From Arthrobacter sp. TPD3018 (lineage in GTDB: Bacteria > Pseudomonadota > Alphaproteobacteria > Sphingomonadales > Sphingomonadaceae), in contig QDFQ01000008.1 in the NCBI GenBank assembly GCA_003075315.1, positions 1-64,000 on the forward strand: a stretch of DNA of 64,000 nucleotides. The letters run 5' to 3'. A program made the position numbers and the translations under genes. Numbering within the stretch: position 1 is the stretch's first letter; every line of letters starts with the position of its first letter. This document shows positions 56,177 through 64,000 of this stretch, piece after piece. Under the pieces are notes generated by a model, which searched no databases, was not told the DNA's origin, and worked only from the letters and a program-made list of their open reading frames with translations.

Positions 56177-56789
56177 GCGCGAAGATGTCGATTTCGGGCC
56201 AGCCGGCGAGATCGAGCGCGGCGCGAGTCGGCAGGAAGTCGAAGCACTGCTGCGCCAGTTCCATGCGGCCTTCGCGGATCAGGCGGCGGTCCAGCTCGGT
56301 CTTCAGGCGGTGGAGGAAGCGGACGTCGCTGGCCGCATAATCCTTTTGCGCGTCGCTGAGTTCGGGCGATCCCCAGTCGGACGACTGCTGCTGCTTGCTG
56401 AGTTCCTGCCCCAGCAGTTCGCGGACCAGTTCTTTCAGGCCATGACGATCGGTGTAGGTGCGGATCAGGCGCGAGGCGATCTTGGTGTCGTATGCCGGGG
56501 CGGCGACGACGCCGAGATAATGCTGGAGCGCGGCGATATCGAACCGGCCGAAATGATAGAGCTTCACGCGCGCGGGATCGCCCAGCACCGCCTTCAGATT
56601 GGGCGCGGCATAATCGCTGTCGGGGCCGAAGCGCACGAGATGTTCGTCGGGGCCGCCATCGGACAGCTGCACGACGCACAGGCGATCGCGGGGCGTGATA
56701 AGGCCCATGGTTTCGGTGTCGACGGCGATCGATGCGCCGGGAGCGAAGACGTCGGCGGGGAGGTCTTCCTCGTGGAAGTGAACGGTCAT
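56169..56789 (-). CDS. rnd: Ribonuclease D-like 3'-5' exonuclease
   Basis: 206 residues, one DEDDy exonuclease domain with no HRDC domain. Exo I AVDTETMGL has Asp24 and Glu26; exo III YAASDVRFLHRL. It trims RNA 3' ends; shorter than E. coli RNase D (about 375 residues) but common in alphaproteobacteria. First gene of rnd–lptC–lptA–lptB–rpoN. Confidence 0.93.
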   Translation of the reverse strand: MTVHFHEEDLPADVFAPGASIAVDTETMGLITPRDRLCVVQLSDGGPDEHLVRFGPDSDYAAPNLKAVLGDPARVKLYHFGRFDIAALQHYLGVVAAPAYDTKIASRLIRTYTDRHGLKELVRELLGQELSKQQQSSDWGSPELSDAQKDYAASDVRFLHRLKTELDRRLIREGRMELAQQCFDFLPTRAALDLAGWPEIDIFAHA

Positions 56790-57080
56790 GCCGCAGCCCT
56801 ACGCGGCTCCGCGGCGCGGCTCAACGATTAACATTGTGTCACCGAAACATCGCGATACGTGCGCACCATAGCGATAAACGTGCTGTGGCGGCCACAATGG
56901 GCAAGTATCGGCACGACTTGCACCCAAGATACGACGAATTTGTTCGCGGGGACTTGTAATGTGCGCTATGGCAGCTCCCAAGGCGCAATAGGTTTGGCGC
57001 CCGGAGGCTCGCGTTCGTCGTCCGGCGCACGGGTTCTTCGACGGATTGGATGCGGGCGAACCGGGAAGACGAATAGGGTT
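56790..57080. other. Divergent region upstream of the cold-shock gene
   Basis: 291 bases between rnd (minus) and the cold-shock gene (plus), with lower GC content than average. It must hold two promoters and probably a long 5' leader, as in other cold-shock genes, but I cannot fix a promoter or a fold. No protein-coding frame looks real. Confidence 0.45.
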
Positions 57081-57899
57081 ATGAGTTACGACAAAGGTGG
57101 CCGCGGCAATCGTGGCGGACGTGGTCGCGACAAGCGCGACGGTTTCGGCGGCGACGATTTCGGTGGCGGCAGCAGCTACGGCGGCGGCGGCTTCGGTGGC
57201 GGCGGCTTTGGCGGCGGTGATCGTGGCGGCTTCGGCGGTGGTGGCTTCGGTGGCGGCGGCTTCGGCGGCGGCGACCGTGGCGGCTTCGGCGGCGGCGGCG
57301 GCGGTTTCCGCGGCGGCGGCGGTGGCGGCTTCAGCGGCGGTGGCCGTGGCATGCCCCCGCAGGTCGTCGGCGAAGGCACCGGCGTGGTCAAGTTCTTCAA
57401 CGCGCAGAAGGGCTTCGGCTTCGTCGTCCGTGATGACGGCGGCGAAGACGTGTTCGTCCACATCTCGGCGGTCGAGCAGGCGGGCCTCAGCGCCCTGGCC
57501 GAAGGCCAGCCGCTCGGCTTCACGCTGGTCGACCGCGGTGGCCGCATCTCGGCGACCGAGCTGAAGATCGACGGCGAGCCGATGGCGGTGACCGAGCGCG
57601 CTCCCCGCGAGCCGCGTGAAGGTGGCTTCGGCGATCGTGGTCCGCGCGCCGGCGGCGCCGGTGGCCCGCAGCGCCAGCTGACCGGTGAGAAGGCGACCGG
57701 TACGGTCAAGTTCTTCAACGCGATGAAGGGCTTCGGCTTCATTCAGCGCGACGACGGCCAGCCCGACGCATTCGTCCACATCTCGGCCGTCGAGCGCGCC
57801 GGCATGGGCACGCTGAACGAAGGCGACAAGCTGCAGTTCGAACTCGAGGTCGACCGTCGTGGCAAGTATGCCGCGGTGAACCTGTCGCCGGCTTCGTAA
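57081..57899 (+). CDS. Double cold-shock-domain protein with Gly-rich N-terminus
   Basis: 272 residues. Residues 7-90 are a low-complexity Gly/Phe/Arg tract with FGGG and DRGGFGG repeats. Two cold-shock domains follow: CSD1 about 98-165 with KGFGFV (110-115) and VFVHIS (124-129), CSD2 about 204-270 with KGFGFI (216-221) and FVHIS (231-235). They are joined by a Gly/Arg/Pro linker. Two tandem CSDs are common in alphaproteobacteria; the Gly-rich head is not usual. Binds single-stranded RNA/DNA. Ribosome site GAATAGGG. Confidence 0.93.
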   Translation: MSYDKGGRGNRGGRGRDKRDGFGGDDFGGGSSYGGGGFGGGGFGGGDRGGFGGGGFGGGGFGGGDRGGFGGGGGGFRGGGGGGFSGGGRGMPPQVVGEGTGVVKFFNAQKGFGFVVRDDGGEDVFVHISAVEQAGLSALAEGQPLGFTLVDRGGRISATELKIDGEPMAVTERAPREPREGGFGDRGPRAGGAGGPQRQLTGEKATGTVKFFNAMKGFGFIQRDDGQPDAFVHISAVERAGMGTLNEGDKLQFELEVDRRGKYAAVNLSPAS

Positions 57900-57924
57900 T
57901 CGTCCCGATTCGCTAATGTGAAAG

Positions 57925-57960
57925 GCCCGGCCCTGCATCCCGCAGGTGCCGGGCTTTTTG
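57925..57960 (+). terminator. Rho-independent terminator after the cold-shock gene
   Basis: GCCCGGCCCTGC (57925-57936) pairs with GCAGGTGCCGGGC (57942-57954, one bulged base) and is followed by TTTTTG. Confidence 0.92.
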
Positions 57961-58035
57961 CGTTTCGGGGGCGGAGGGTGGCAGGGGCGGCGCTCACCGA
58001 GAGAGGGGCGATGGCCCTGATCCCTCGACCCGGAC

Positions 58036-58116
58036 GTCACCCCAGCGACGGCTGGGGTCTTTCGCGGCTCTTGTCCCGCGCCGTCACTGGGAGATCCCAG
58101 CCTGCGCTGGGATGAC
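58036..58116. repeat. REPIN, CCCAGC type
   Basis: GTCACCCCAGCGACGGCTGGGG left, CCCAGCCTGCGCTGGGATGAC right, with an extra degraded CGCTGGGATGAC just downstream. Confidence 0.85.
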
Positions 58117-58240
58117 GGTGAAACGCTGGGTCGACGGTTGATCGCTGGGATGACGGTTGGTCGCATGCGTGGGGGAACGGGCGCTCAAAGCACCGCCCGC
58201 CTTTTGCGTTTTTCGGGCGGGCGTGCGACGGCATGTGCCG

Positions 58241-59146
58241 ATGATGGCACGATCTTCTCTGGCGGCGATCGCCGCGGCGGTGGCGGTTCTGGGGGCTGCG
58301 GGAGCGGCGGTGTCGCGCCAGGCGGCGGTGGCCGCGCCGCAGGCCAAGGCCTCGCAGGGGGCGGCACCCCGCGCCGTGGCACCGCCCGCCGCCCAGCCTG
58401 TTCCCGCGCCCGCGATCGACACCGAATCGGGCGTGCCGGTCTATGCCGCCGATGTGGTGGCGCGCTTCCCGCATGATTCGGGGGCGTTCACCGAGGGGCT
58501 GCTGTTCTGCGGCGGCGCGCTGTACGAAAGCACGGGCAAGGAGGGCGCGTCAGACATCCGGCGGGTGACGCTGGACGACGGCAAGGTGGTGGCCCGCGCG
58601 CGGCTGTCGCCCCAATTGTTCGGCGAGGGGATCGCCTGCTGGCAGAAGAGCCTGGCCAGCGTGACGTGGAAGACGGGCATCGGATTCCGCTGGGCGCTGC
58701 CGGCGCTGACGCAGACGGGCAAGCCCTTCCGCTATGCGGGCGAAGGCTGGGGGATGACCAGCGACGCGACGTCGATCCTGCTGTCGGACGGCACGCCGGT
58801 GCTGCGGCGGATGGACCCGGTGCGCTTTGCCGAGCGCGGCCGACTCGCGGTGACGCTGAACGGGCGGCCGCTGAAGAATTTGAACGAGCTAGAATATGTC
58901 GGCGGCAAGATCCTCGCCAATGTGTGGATGAGCGGGTTCATCGCGCGCATCGATCCGGCGAGCGGCAAGGTGGAGGCGCTGATCGACCTCAGGCCGCTAA
59001 TCGCGGAGATCAACAATCCCGATCCCGACGCAGTGGCCAACGGCATCGCGTATGACGCGGCGCACGACCGGTTGTTCGTGACGGGGAAATATTGGCCGAC
59101 GCTGTTCGAGATCAAGCTGGGTGATGAGGTGGGGCGCGCGCGGTAG
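58241..59146 (+). CDS. Glutaminyl-peptide cyclotransferase
   Basis: 301 residues with a signal peptide and an Ala/Pro-rich linker. The domain (from about PVYAADVVARFPHDSGAFTEGLLF) is the plant/bacterial beta-propeller type glutaminyl cyclase: FTEGLLF, LNELEYVGGKILANVW and VANGIAYD are conserved. It turns N-terminal Gln of exported peptides into pyroglutamate. Start ATG 58241 (or 58244). Confidence 0.92.
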   Translation: MMARSSLAAIAAAVAVLGAAGAAVSRQAAVAAPQAKASQGAAPRAVAPPAAQPVPAPAIDTESGVPVYAADVVARFPHDSGAFTEGLLFCGGALYESTGKEGASDIRRVTLDDGKVVARARLSPQLFGEGIACWQKSLASVTWKTGIGFRWALPALTQTGKPFRYAGEGWGMTSDATSILLSDGTPVLRRMDPVRFAERGRLAVTLNGRPLKNLNELEYVGGKILANVWMSGFIARIDPASGKVEALIDLRPLIAEINNPDPDAVANGIAYDAAHDRLFVTGKYWPTLFEIKLGDEVGRAR

Positions 59147-59173
59147 GGGCCTGCGGACGCGTTCTTTCCATCC

Positions 59174-59258
59174 GTCATCCCGGCCTTGAGCCGGGATCCC
59201 GCTTCTTCGTCTTCTTCCCCCGGTAAAAAGCGGGACCCCGGCTCAAGGCCGGGGTGAC
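59174..59258. repeat. REPIN, GTCATCCCGGCC / CTCAAGGCCGG type
   Basis: GTCATCCCGGCCTTGAGCCGGGATCC left, mirror ACCCCGGCTCAAGGCCGGGGTGAC right; between the cyclase and the cytochrome c genes (convergent). Confidence 0.88.
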
Positions 59259-59314
59259 GAAGGGGAGTGGCGGTCGGTCGCTGTGAGACGCGGAGCGCGT
59301 GGCACGTCTGCCGA

Positions 59315-60337
59315 TCACCGCCCGGCGAGATAGCGGGCGAGCGGGTCGATCATCTCTTCGGGAATGCGGCGCGCGATGACGGGCATGGTCGCGTGGCTCT
59401 TGCGCGCGTCGACCACGGTGTCGTCGCCGCGCCAGTGGCGCAGGCGCTGCGCGATGTAGCTGGCGCGCTGGCCGGCGAGGACGGGATAGGGTTTGCCGGG
59501 GGCGTGGCAGCTGGCGCAGGCGGGCAGCTGAATCGCGGGCAGGCCTTCCTCGAAGATGCGTGCGGCGGCGGCATCCCCCGAAGGCGTGGCACCGAGGCCA
59601 GGCATGGCGGCATAGGCGCGGGCGGCGTCGCGCATCTCGGCAGGCGTCATGCGCATCGCGACCTGCTGCATGACAGCGCTGGAGCGGGTGCCGCTGGCAT
59701 AGCCCTGTAGCGCGGCGAGCAGCGCCTCCTGCGACTGCCCGCCGAGGATCGGCATGTCGGGAGCATTGCGACCGCGGCCGTCGCTGCCGTGGCACCCGGC
59801 GCATTGCGCGAGCGGGGCGGCGGGGTTCGCCTCGCCGACCAGCGCCTTGTATTGCGCGGGCGTCATGCCGGGCAGGCGGCGGACGAAGGCGACCATGCGG
59901 CGCACTTCGTCGGGGCGGTCCTGCACGCCCCAAGCGGGCATGCCGGTGTATTTGACGCCATGCTGGAGGATCCAGAACAGCTGTTTGTCGGTCCATTCCT
60001 TGGCGTTGACGGCGAGGTCCGGCGCGGGGGGCGTGGCGGCCTGCATGACCGGCGACGGCTTCACGCCGGGGGCGCCGTGGCAGACCGCGCAGGAATTGGC
60101 GAAATGGCCCGCCGCGCTGACGAGGCCGCGCGCGTCGGCGGGGTCGTCGGGCGACGTAAAGGCGGCATGCGTGCGTACCGAGCTGCGCATCGCCCAGTGG
60201 AGGAACCAGTCGGTGATCTTCCAATGGCCCGACGAGGCGGCGAGATTCATCACGCCCGACCAGGCGAACAGCATGCCGGCAGCGCCGAGCAGGACCAGCG
60301 TGAGGATGGCGCGCAACCAGGTGATGCGGATCGTCAT
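59315..60337 (-). CDS. Membrane-anchored tri-heme cytochrome c
   Basis: 340 residues. An N-terminal transmembrane anchor (about residues 8-30) precedes three class I-type domains with CAVCH (83-87), CAGCH (179-183) and CASCH (274-278). It is the last gene of the oxidase cluster and overlaps the CtaG-like gene by four bases (ATGA), so it is likely an electron donor or accessory for that oxidase (inference from position). Confidence 0.9.
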   Translation of the reverse strand: MTIRITWLRAILTLVLLGAAGMLFAWSGVMNLAASSGHWKITDWFLHWAMRSSVRTHAAFTSPDDPADARGLVSAAGHFANSCAVCHGAPGVKPSPVMQAATPPAPDLAVNAKEWTDKQLFWILQHGVKYTGMPAWGVQDRPDEVRRMVAFVRRLPGMTPAQYKALVGEANPAAPLAQCAGCHGSDGRGRNAPDMPILGGQSQEALLAALQGYASGTRSSAVMQQVAMRMTPAEMRDAARAYAAMPGLGATPSGDAAAARIFEEGLPAIQLPACASCHAPGKPYPVLAGQRASYIAQRLRHWRGDDTVVDARKSHATMPVIARRIPEEMIDPLARYLAGR

Positions 60338-60912
60338 GCGGGCGCTCCCTCGCGCGGCTGGAGCAGGCGGCCGAGCATCGCCAGCCCCCCGACGAGATAG
60401 GCGATGCCGCCGACGAGCAGCATGACGACGCCCGCGAGCTGTTGGTCGGCGAGCGCGTCCGTGGCGTGATGCATGTAGAGCGGCCGCGGCGCGAGGCCGA
60501 TCAGCGCGCCGAGCAGCGTCATGTGCATCGAGGTGACGAGCAGTGCAGCGACGCCCGCCGCGCGGTGGCGGGGGGCGAGTACCGCGGACCAGAGCAGCAG
60601 GCCGGCAGCAAGGAACATTGCCTGTTCGACCGCAAGCCATAGCGGCGCATGCGCGACGAGGCGGCGCAGCGCGGGGACGTGCCAGCCCCACACCACCACC
60701 GCCTCCACCAGCGCGGCGGCGAGCGGGGTGGCGAGGCGGGGGAACAGCATGGCGGGATCGTAGCGGCTGCCTTGTAGTCCCAACGCGATGAGCGGCGCAG
60801 CAATGGCGACGGCGATCATATGCGCCGCCATATGGCCAGTCATGCCGAACGGGCTGAGCGCCCAGCCGACCGGCACCAAGGCAAGACCGGCGAACAGGGG
60901 CGCGCGGCTCAT
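60334..60912 (-). CDS. ctaG: Cytochrome c oxidase assembly protein, CtaG/caa3-type
   Basis: 192 residues with about six transmembrane helices and conserved His in HMAAHM and YMHHATDALADQQLAG, typical of the caa3_CtaG family (membrane type, distinct from Cox11). Needed for copper delivery to or assembly of the oxidase. Start ATG 60912 overlaps the stop of the gene upstream; a TTG two codons earlier is possible. Confidence 0.88.
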   Translation of the reverse strand: MSRAPLFAGLALVPVGWALSPFGMTGHMAAHMIAVAIAAPLIALGLQGSRYDPAMLFPRLATPLAAALVEAVVVWGWHVPALRRLVAHAPLWLAVEQAMFLAAGLLLWSAVLAPRHRAAGVAALLVTSMHMTLLGALIGLAPRPLYMHHATDALADQQLAGVVMLLVGGIAYLVGGLAMLGRLLQPREGAPA

Positions 60913-61286
60913 CGGCAATCGCTCAGCACGATGACGGGGGCGGCGGTGAAGATGACCGCGACGAAGCTTAGCCCCGCGAGCAGCATCGTCGCATAGGCGA
61001 GGAAGCGTAGGCGATCGATGTCCGTGCCTTCATTGTGTGGCGGCGGATCGCCGGGCGTGCGCGATTGCTGCCAGGCGATCAAACCCGACGCCACGATGAC
61101 GAGCAGGGCCGCGACCGTCCCGATGGCGAAGGCTGTGGGGAAGCGCGCCCATTGCCCGAGTTTCGCGCAGGACACGGCGGCCCAAAGGTAGGAGAAGAGG
61201 AAATGCACCGCCCAGGTCGTGGGCGGCACGATCAGCGTCCAGAGCGTGACGCGCAGCGACCGCGCGCGGGAGAGGAAGCGCTTCAC
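60909..61286 (-). CDS. Small oxidase-cluster membrane protein, function unknown
   Basis: 125 residues with three hydrophobic spans (VPPTTWAVHFLFSYLWAA; FAIGTVAALLVIVASGLIAW; AYATMLLAGLSFVAVIF). It overlaps ctaD at its start and the CtaG-like gene at its stop by four bases each, so it is translated as part of the cluster. It may be an assembly or subunit IV-like protein; no family recognised. Confidence 0.75.
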   Translation of the reverse strand: MKRFLSRARSLRVTLWTLIVPPTTWAVHFLFSYLWAAVSCAKLGQWARFPTAFAIGTVAALLVIVASGLIAWQQSRTPGDPPPHNEGTDIDRLRFLAYATMLLAGLSFVAVIFTAAPVIVLSDCR

Positions 61287-63793
61287 AGCCCCGCCTCCGG
61301 GAACAGGCCGACCGTTAGGTAGGTGACTAGCGCGGTGAGCGCGAAGAAATGCTGGTAGACGGTGATGTTGCGCAGGTCGGCGTCATGCGTGGGCGTCATG
61401 CGGCCGGCGAGGCTGCGCGCGAGCGTGTAGAGCTGCATGACGATGCCGACGCCGGCGTGGACGGCGGTCCAGATGATCAGCACCCAGACGATCGCGGGAT
61501 AGACGTTCGCCTTGGGATCGAGGCCGTCGAGCGATCCCAGCGCTGCGACGATGCTGGCGAGTGCGGCGGCGGCGCCTGCGACGAGCGCCACGCGCGCGAG
61601 CGTTACAAGTTTGCGATGGTTGAGCTCCCGGGCAGCGACGGTGGCCGCCCAGCTGGCGAGGCTTAGGCCGAGTGCCACCAGCGGGCCGCTGGCGCCCGGC
61701 CCGTCGAAGCCCGCGCCGAAATCGGGATGGATCGTCCAGTAGAAATAGTAGCCGAAGACGAGGCCGGAAAAGGCGGTGGCGTCGGCCATCATCGTGATGA
61801 ACATCGCCCACCAGCCGGGTGCGGCGGGGCCGGCAATGTAGAGCGGCATCGTCATGCCATGGCCGATCGGCTTTGCGGGCTTTTCGGGGATTTCGGCGGT
61901 GTCCCACAGCCACCACAACACGCAGGCGAGCGTGACGACGCCGCTGACCGCCGCGAGCATATAGAGGTGATAGGTGGTGAGGATGAACACCGCGCCCAGT
62001 GCGACGGCGGTGATCATCGGCTTCACGCTGGGCGTGCCGAGGCGGATGACGGAGACGGGCTTCGCGTCGAGGACCGAGGTGATGATCGTCTCGCGCCGGC
62101 CTTCCTCCGCATCGGGCAGGAAGAAGCGGCCTTCGTCGACCTTCTTCACGAAATCCTTCTGGTCCCAGATCGGATAGCGGCTTTCGATCAGCGGGACCGA
62201 GCGGATGCCCCAATCCTCGTCATCGGGGTGCGCCAGCCATTCGAGCGTTCCGGCGTTCCACGGATTGCGCGGCGCCTTCCGCCGCGTCGGCGACAGCGCG
62301 AGGTCGAGGACGAGCACCAGAACGCCGGTTGCGAACAGATACGAGCCGGCGGTCGAGGCGAGGTTGAGCCAGCCGATATTGAGGTCGGCGGGATAGGTGA
62401 AGACGCGGCGCGGCATGCCTTCGAGGCCCGACAGGTGCATCGGGAAGAACGTCAGGTTCACGCCGACGAACATGATCCAGAAGGCGGTGCGGCCGAGGCG
62501 GTCGCTGAGCTTCTTGCCGGTGATGAGCGGCCAGTAATAATACAGGCCGCCGAACAGCGGCAGCAGCGTGCCGCCGATCAGCACGTAATGCAGGTGCGCG
62601 ACGACGAAATAGGTGTCGTGCGCCTGCCAGTCGAACGGTGCGATTGCGACCATCACGCCGGTGAGCCCGCCGATGACGAAGATCGCGAGGGAGCCGCTGG
62701 CGTAGAGCAGCGGCGTCGACCACTTCACCTTGCCTGCCCACAAGGTCGCGATGAACGCGAAGATCTGGACGCCGGTGGGGATCGCCACGGCTTCGGACGC
62801 TGCGGAGAAGAAGGCGAGGCTGATCTTGGGCAGGCCGGTCGCGAACATGTGGTGGACCCACAGGCCGAACGACAGGAAGGCGGTGCCGACCGCGGCGAGC
62901 ACGATCCACGGATAGCCGAGCAGGTGACGCTGCGCGAAGGTGGGGATCAGCATCGCGAACAGGGCTATGCTGGGCAGGAAGACGATGTAGACTTCGGGGT
63001 GGCCGAAGATCCAGAACAGGTGCTGCCAGAGCAAGGGATCGCCGCCCTTGGCCGCGTCGAAGAACGGCCAGCCGAGCAGGCGCTCCATCTCGAACAGCAG
63101 GTCGCCCGCGATCAACGGCGGGAAGGCGAACAGGATCATCACCGCGACGACAAGGATGTACCAGGCGTACAGCGGCATCAGGTTGAGGCGCATACCGGGC
63201 GGGCGGCATTTGAGCACGCCGACGATCAGCTCGACCGCAGCGGCGACCGACGACACCTCGATGAACGACAAGCCGAGCATCCAGATGTCGGCGCCGAGCC
63301 CGCTGAGGTCGGTGCGCGTCGTCAGCGGCGGATACATGAACCAGCCGCCATCGGGCGCGGCGTTGAAGAAGATCGACCCGCCGACGAAAACGCCGCCGAG
63401 CAGGAAGCTCCAATAGCCGAAGGCGGAGAGGCGCGGGAACGGCAGGTCGCGCGCGCCGAGCAGCTGCGGGAGCAGAATGATCGACACCGCCTCGAACATC
63501 GGCACGGCGAACAGGAACATCATCATCGAGCCGTGCAGCGTGAACAGCTGATTGAAGGTGTTCGCCGAAACGAGATCGTTGTCGGGCACCGCCAGCTGGG
63601 TGCGCATGATCAGCGCGAGCACGCCGGCGAACAGCATGAAGCCGAAGGCGGTCAGCGTATACCAGACACCGATGCGGTTGTTGTTGACGTCGGTCCAGCG
63701 GAAGAACCAGCCCGACGGCGGCTTCCACACCTCGCGCAGGCGGTCTTCCTGGGCGGCGCGGAGCGCGGGGTCGTCTTGCGCGTGGAGGCTCAT
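61283..63793 (-). CDS. ctaD: Cytochrome c oxidase subunit I/III fusion (caa3 type)
   Basis: 836 residues. Residues about 1-560 are subunit I: His87 (LHGSMMM, heme a ligand), His265/Tyr269 (HPEVY, CuB and cross-linked Tyr), His314-His315 (CuB), His400 and His402 (heme a3 and heme a). Residues about 620-836 are a fused subunit III. Such fusion is known in bacterial caa3 oxidases. It pumps protons while reducing oxygen. It overlaps the subunit II gene by four bases (ATGA). Confidence 0.96.
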   Translation of the reverse strand: MSLHAQDDPALRAAQEDRLREVWKPPSGWFFRWTDVNNNRIGVWYTLTAFGFMLFAGVLALIMRTQLAVPDNDLVSANTFNQLFTLHGSMMMFLFAVPMFEAVSIILLPQLLGARDLPFPRLSAFGYWSFLLGGVFVGGSIFFNAAPDGGWFMYPPLTTRTDLSGLGADIWMLGLSFIEVSSVAAAVELIVGVLKCRPPGMRLNLMPLYAWYILVVAVMILFAFPPLIAGDLLFEMERLLGWPFFDAAKGGDPLLWQHLFWIFGHPEVYIVFLPSIALFAMLIPTFAQRHLLGYPWIVLAAVGTAFLSFGLWVHHMFATGLPKISLAFFSAASEAVAIPTGVQIFAFIATLWAGKVKWSTPLLYASGSLAIFVIGGLTGVMVAIAPFDWQAHDTYFVVAHLHYVLIGGTLLPLFGGLYYYWPLITGKKLSDRLGRTAFWIMFVGVNLTFFPMHLSGLEGMPRRVFTYPADLNIGWLNLASTAGSYLFATGVLVLVLDLALSPTRRKAPRNPWNAGTLEWLAHPDDEDWGIRSVPLIESRYPIWDQKDFVKKVDEGRFFLPDAEEGRRETIITSVLDAKPVSVIRLGTPSVKPMITAVALGAVFILTTYHLYMLAAVSGVVTLACVLWWLWDTAEIPEKPAKPIGHGMTMPLYIAGPAAPGWWAMFITMMADATAFSGLVFGYYFYWTIHPDFGAGFDGPGASGPLVALGLSLASWAATVAARELNHRKLVTLARVALVAGAAAALASIVAALGSLDGLDPKANVYPAIVWVLIIWTAVHAGVGIVMQLYTLARSLAGRMTPTHDADLRNITVYQHFFALTALVTYLTVGLFPEAGL

Positions 63794-64000
63794 TTCAGGC
63801 CCTCGAGATAGCGGGCGATGGCGGTGGCCTCGGCTGGGGTCAGTTGCGGGAAGGCCGGCATGCGGACGCCGGGCTTGGTCTGTTCGGGATGGCGGATGAA
63901 GGCGGCGACGTTTTGCGTCGTCATCGGCAGGATGCCGGCGGCGAGCGTGGGCCGCGCGCCGAAATGCGTGAGGTCAGGGCCGATGCGCCCAGCCGGGCCG
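63790..64000 (-). CDS. ctaC: Cytochrome c oxidase subunit II, C-terminal part only
   Basis: About 70 residues at the window edge; the start lies beyond 64000. The visible part is the end of a fused cytochrome c domain: GPDLTHFGARPTLAAG, QNVAAFIRHPEQTKPGVRMPAF with the axial Met, and the C-terminal helix TPAEATAIARYLEGLK. A subunit II with attached cytochrome c marks the caa3 class. The heme-binding CxxCH and CuA motifs lie outside the window. The stop overlaps the ctaD start. Confidence 0.9.
   Translation of the reverse strand, partial: GPAGRIGPDLTHFGARPTLAAGILPMTTQNVAAFIRHPEQTKPGVRMPAFPQLTPAEATAIARYLEGLK

Noticed and set aside
57097..57564. Overlapping 155-codon Ala/Ser-rich frame inside the cold-shock gene
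   Set aside because: It is the +1 frame of the GGC-rich repeats and has no independent ribosome site or domain.
61727..63811. 694-codon plus-strand frame over ctaD
   Set aside because: Shadow frame opposite a heme-copper oxidase subunit with all His ligands present.

Overview
The window is chromosomal DNA from a GC-rich alphaproteobacterium, most likely a sphingomonad (Sphingomonas or a close relative). This is inferred from the 5S rRNA followed by tRNA-fMet, the gltD–DUF2059–gltB order, the rnd–lptC–lptA–lptB–rpoN cluster, plsX–fabH–ihfA–merR, a caa3-type oxidase cluster, a large TonB-dependent receptor, and dozens of short REP palindromes between genes. No phylogenetic test was possible here.

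Layout. 1–300: end of an rRNA operon (5S, tRNA-fMet, terminator). 300–1880: gene-poor relic holding a decayed P4-type tyrosine integrase next to tRNA-fMet. 1878–11995: tRNA-Leu(CAG), an NDUFA9-like SDR, uppP, glutamate synthase (gltD, gltB) with a secreted DUF2059 protein between them, a GST and a CsaA-like protein. 12333–17151 (minus): rpmI–rplT and pheS–pheT, with a GIY-YIG gene translationally coupled to pheS. 17323–25217: AsmA-like protein, hisN-like phosphatase, exported peroxiredoxin, diguanylate cyclase, two micropeptides behind a sigma-54-type promoter, YbhB, a lipoprotein, DUF1810 and an L,D-transpeptidase. 25428–36704: second L,D-transpeptidase, aldose epimerase, kup, pdeM, msrA, aspartate aminotransferase, pabB–pabC fusion, MBL hydrolase and two unknowns. 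36955–40616: MAPEG, rpmF–plsX–fabH and ihfA–merR. 40627–45171: TetR regulator, TonB receptor with a promoter/operator, and an MFS carrier. 45594–52191: prfC, a small membrane protein, Lhr-type helicase and divergent MBL exonuclease, and a secreted unknown. 52320–56789 (minus): rnd, LPS transport genes and rpoN. 57081–59146: a double cold-shock protein with a Gly-rich N-terminus, and glutaminyl cyclase. 59315–64000 (minus): caa3-type oxidase (subunit II partial, I/III fusion), a small membrane protein, CtaG-like assembly factor and a tri-heme cytochrome c.

Most genes are ordinary housekeeping. The least explained items are: (1) two tandem single-span micropeptides at 22640–22864 behind a GG-N10-GC sigma-54-type promoter, with rpoN and ihfA in the same window; (2) a 148-bp intergenic element in two inverted copies (36793–36940, 47143–47290) plus a fragment near 45372; (3) about 22 REP/REPIN units in several sub-families, one interrupted by a perfect palindrome; (4) a duplicated fragment of pdeM lying between two REPINs; (5) the Gly-rich double cold-shock protein; (6) the scattered Lhr–Exo–Pe repair set without its ligase.
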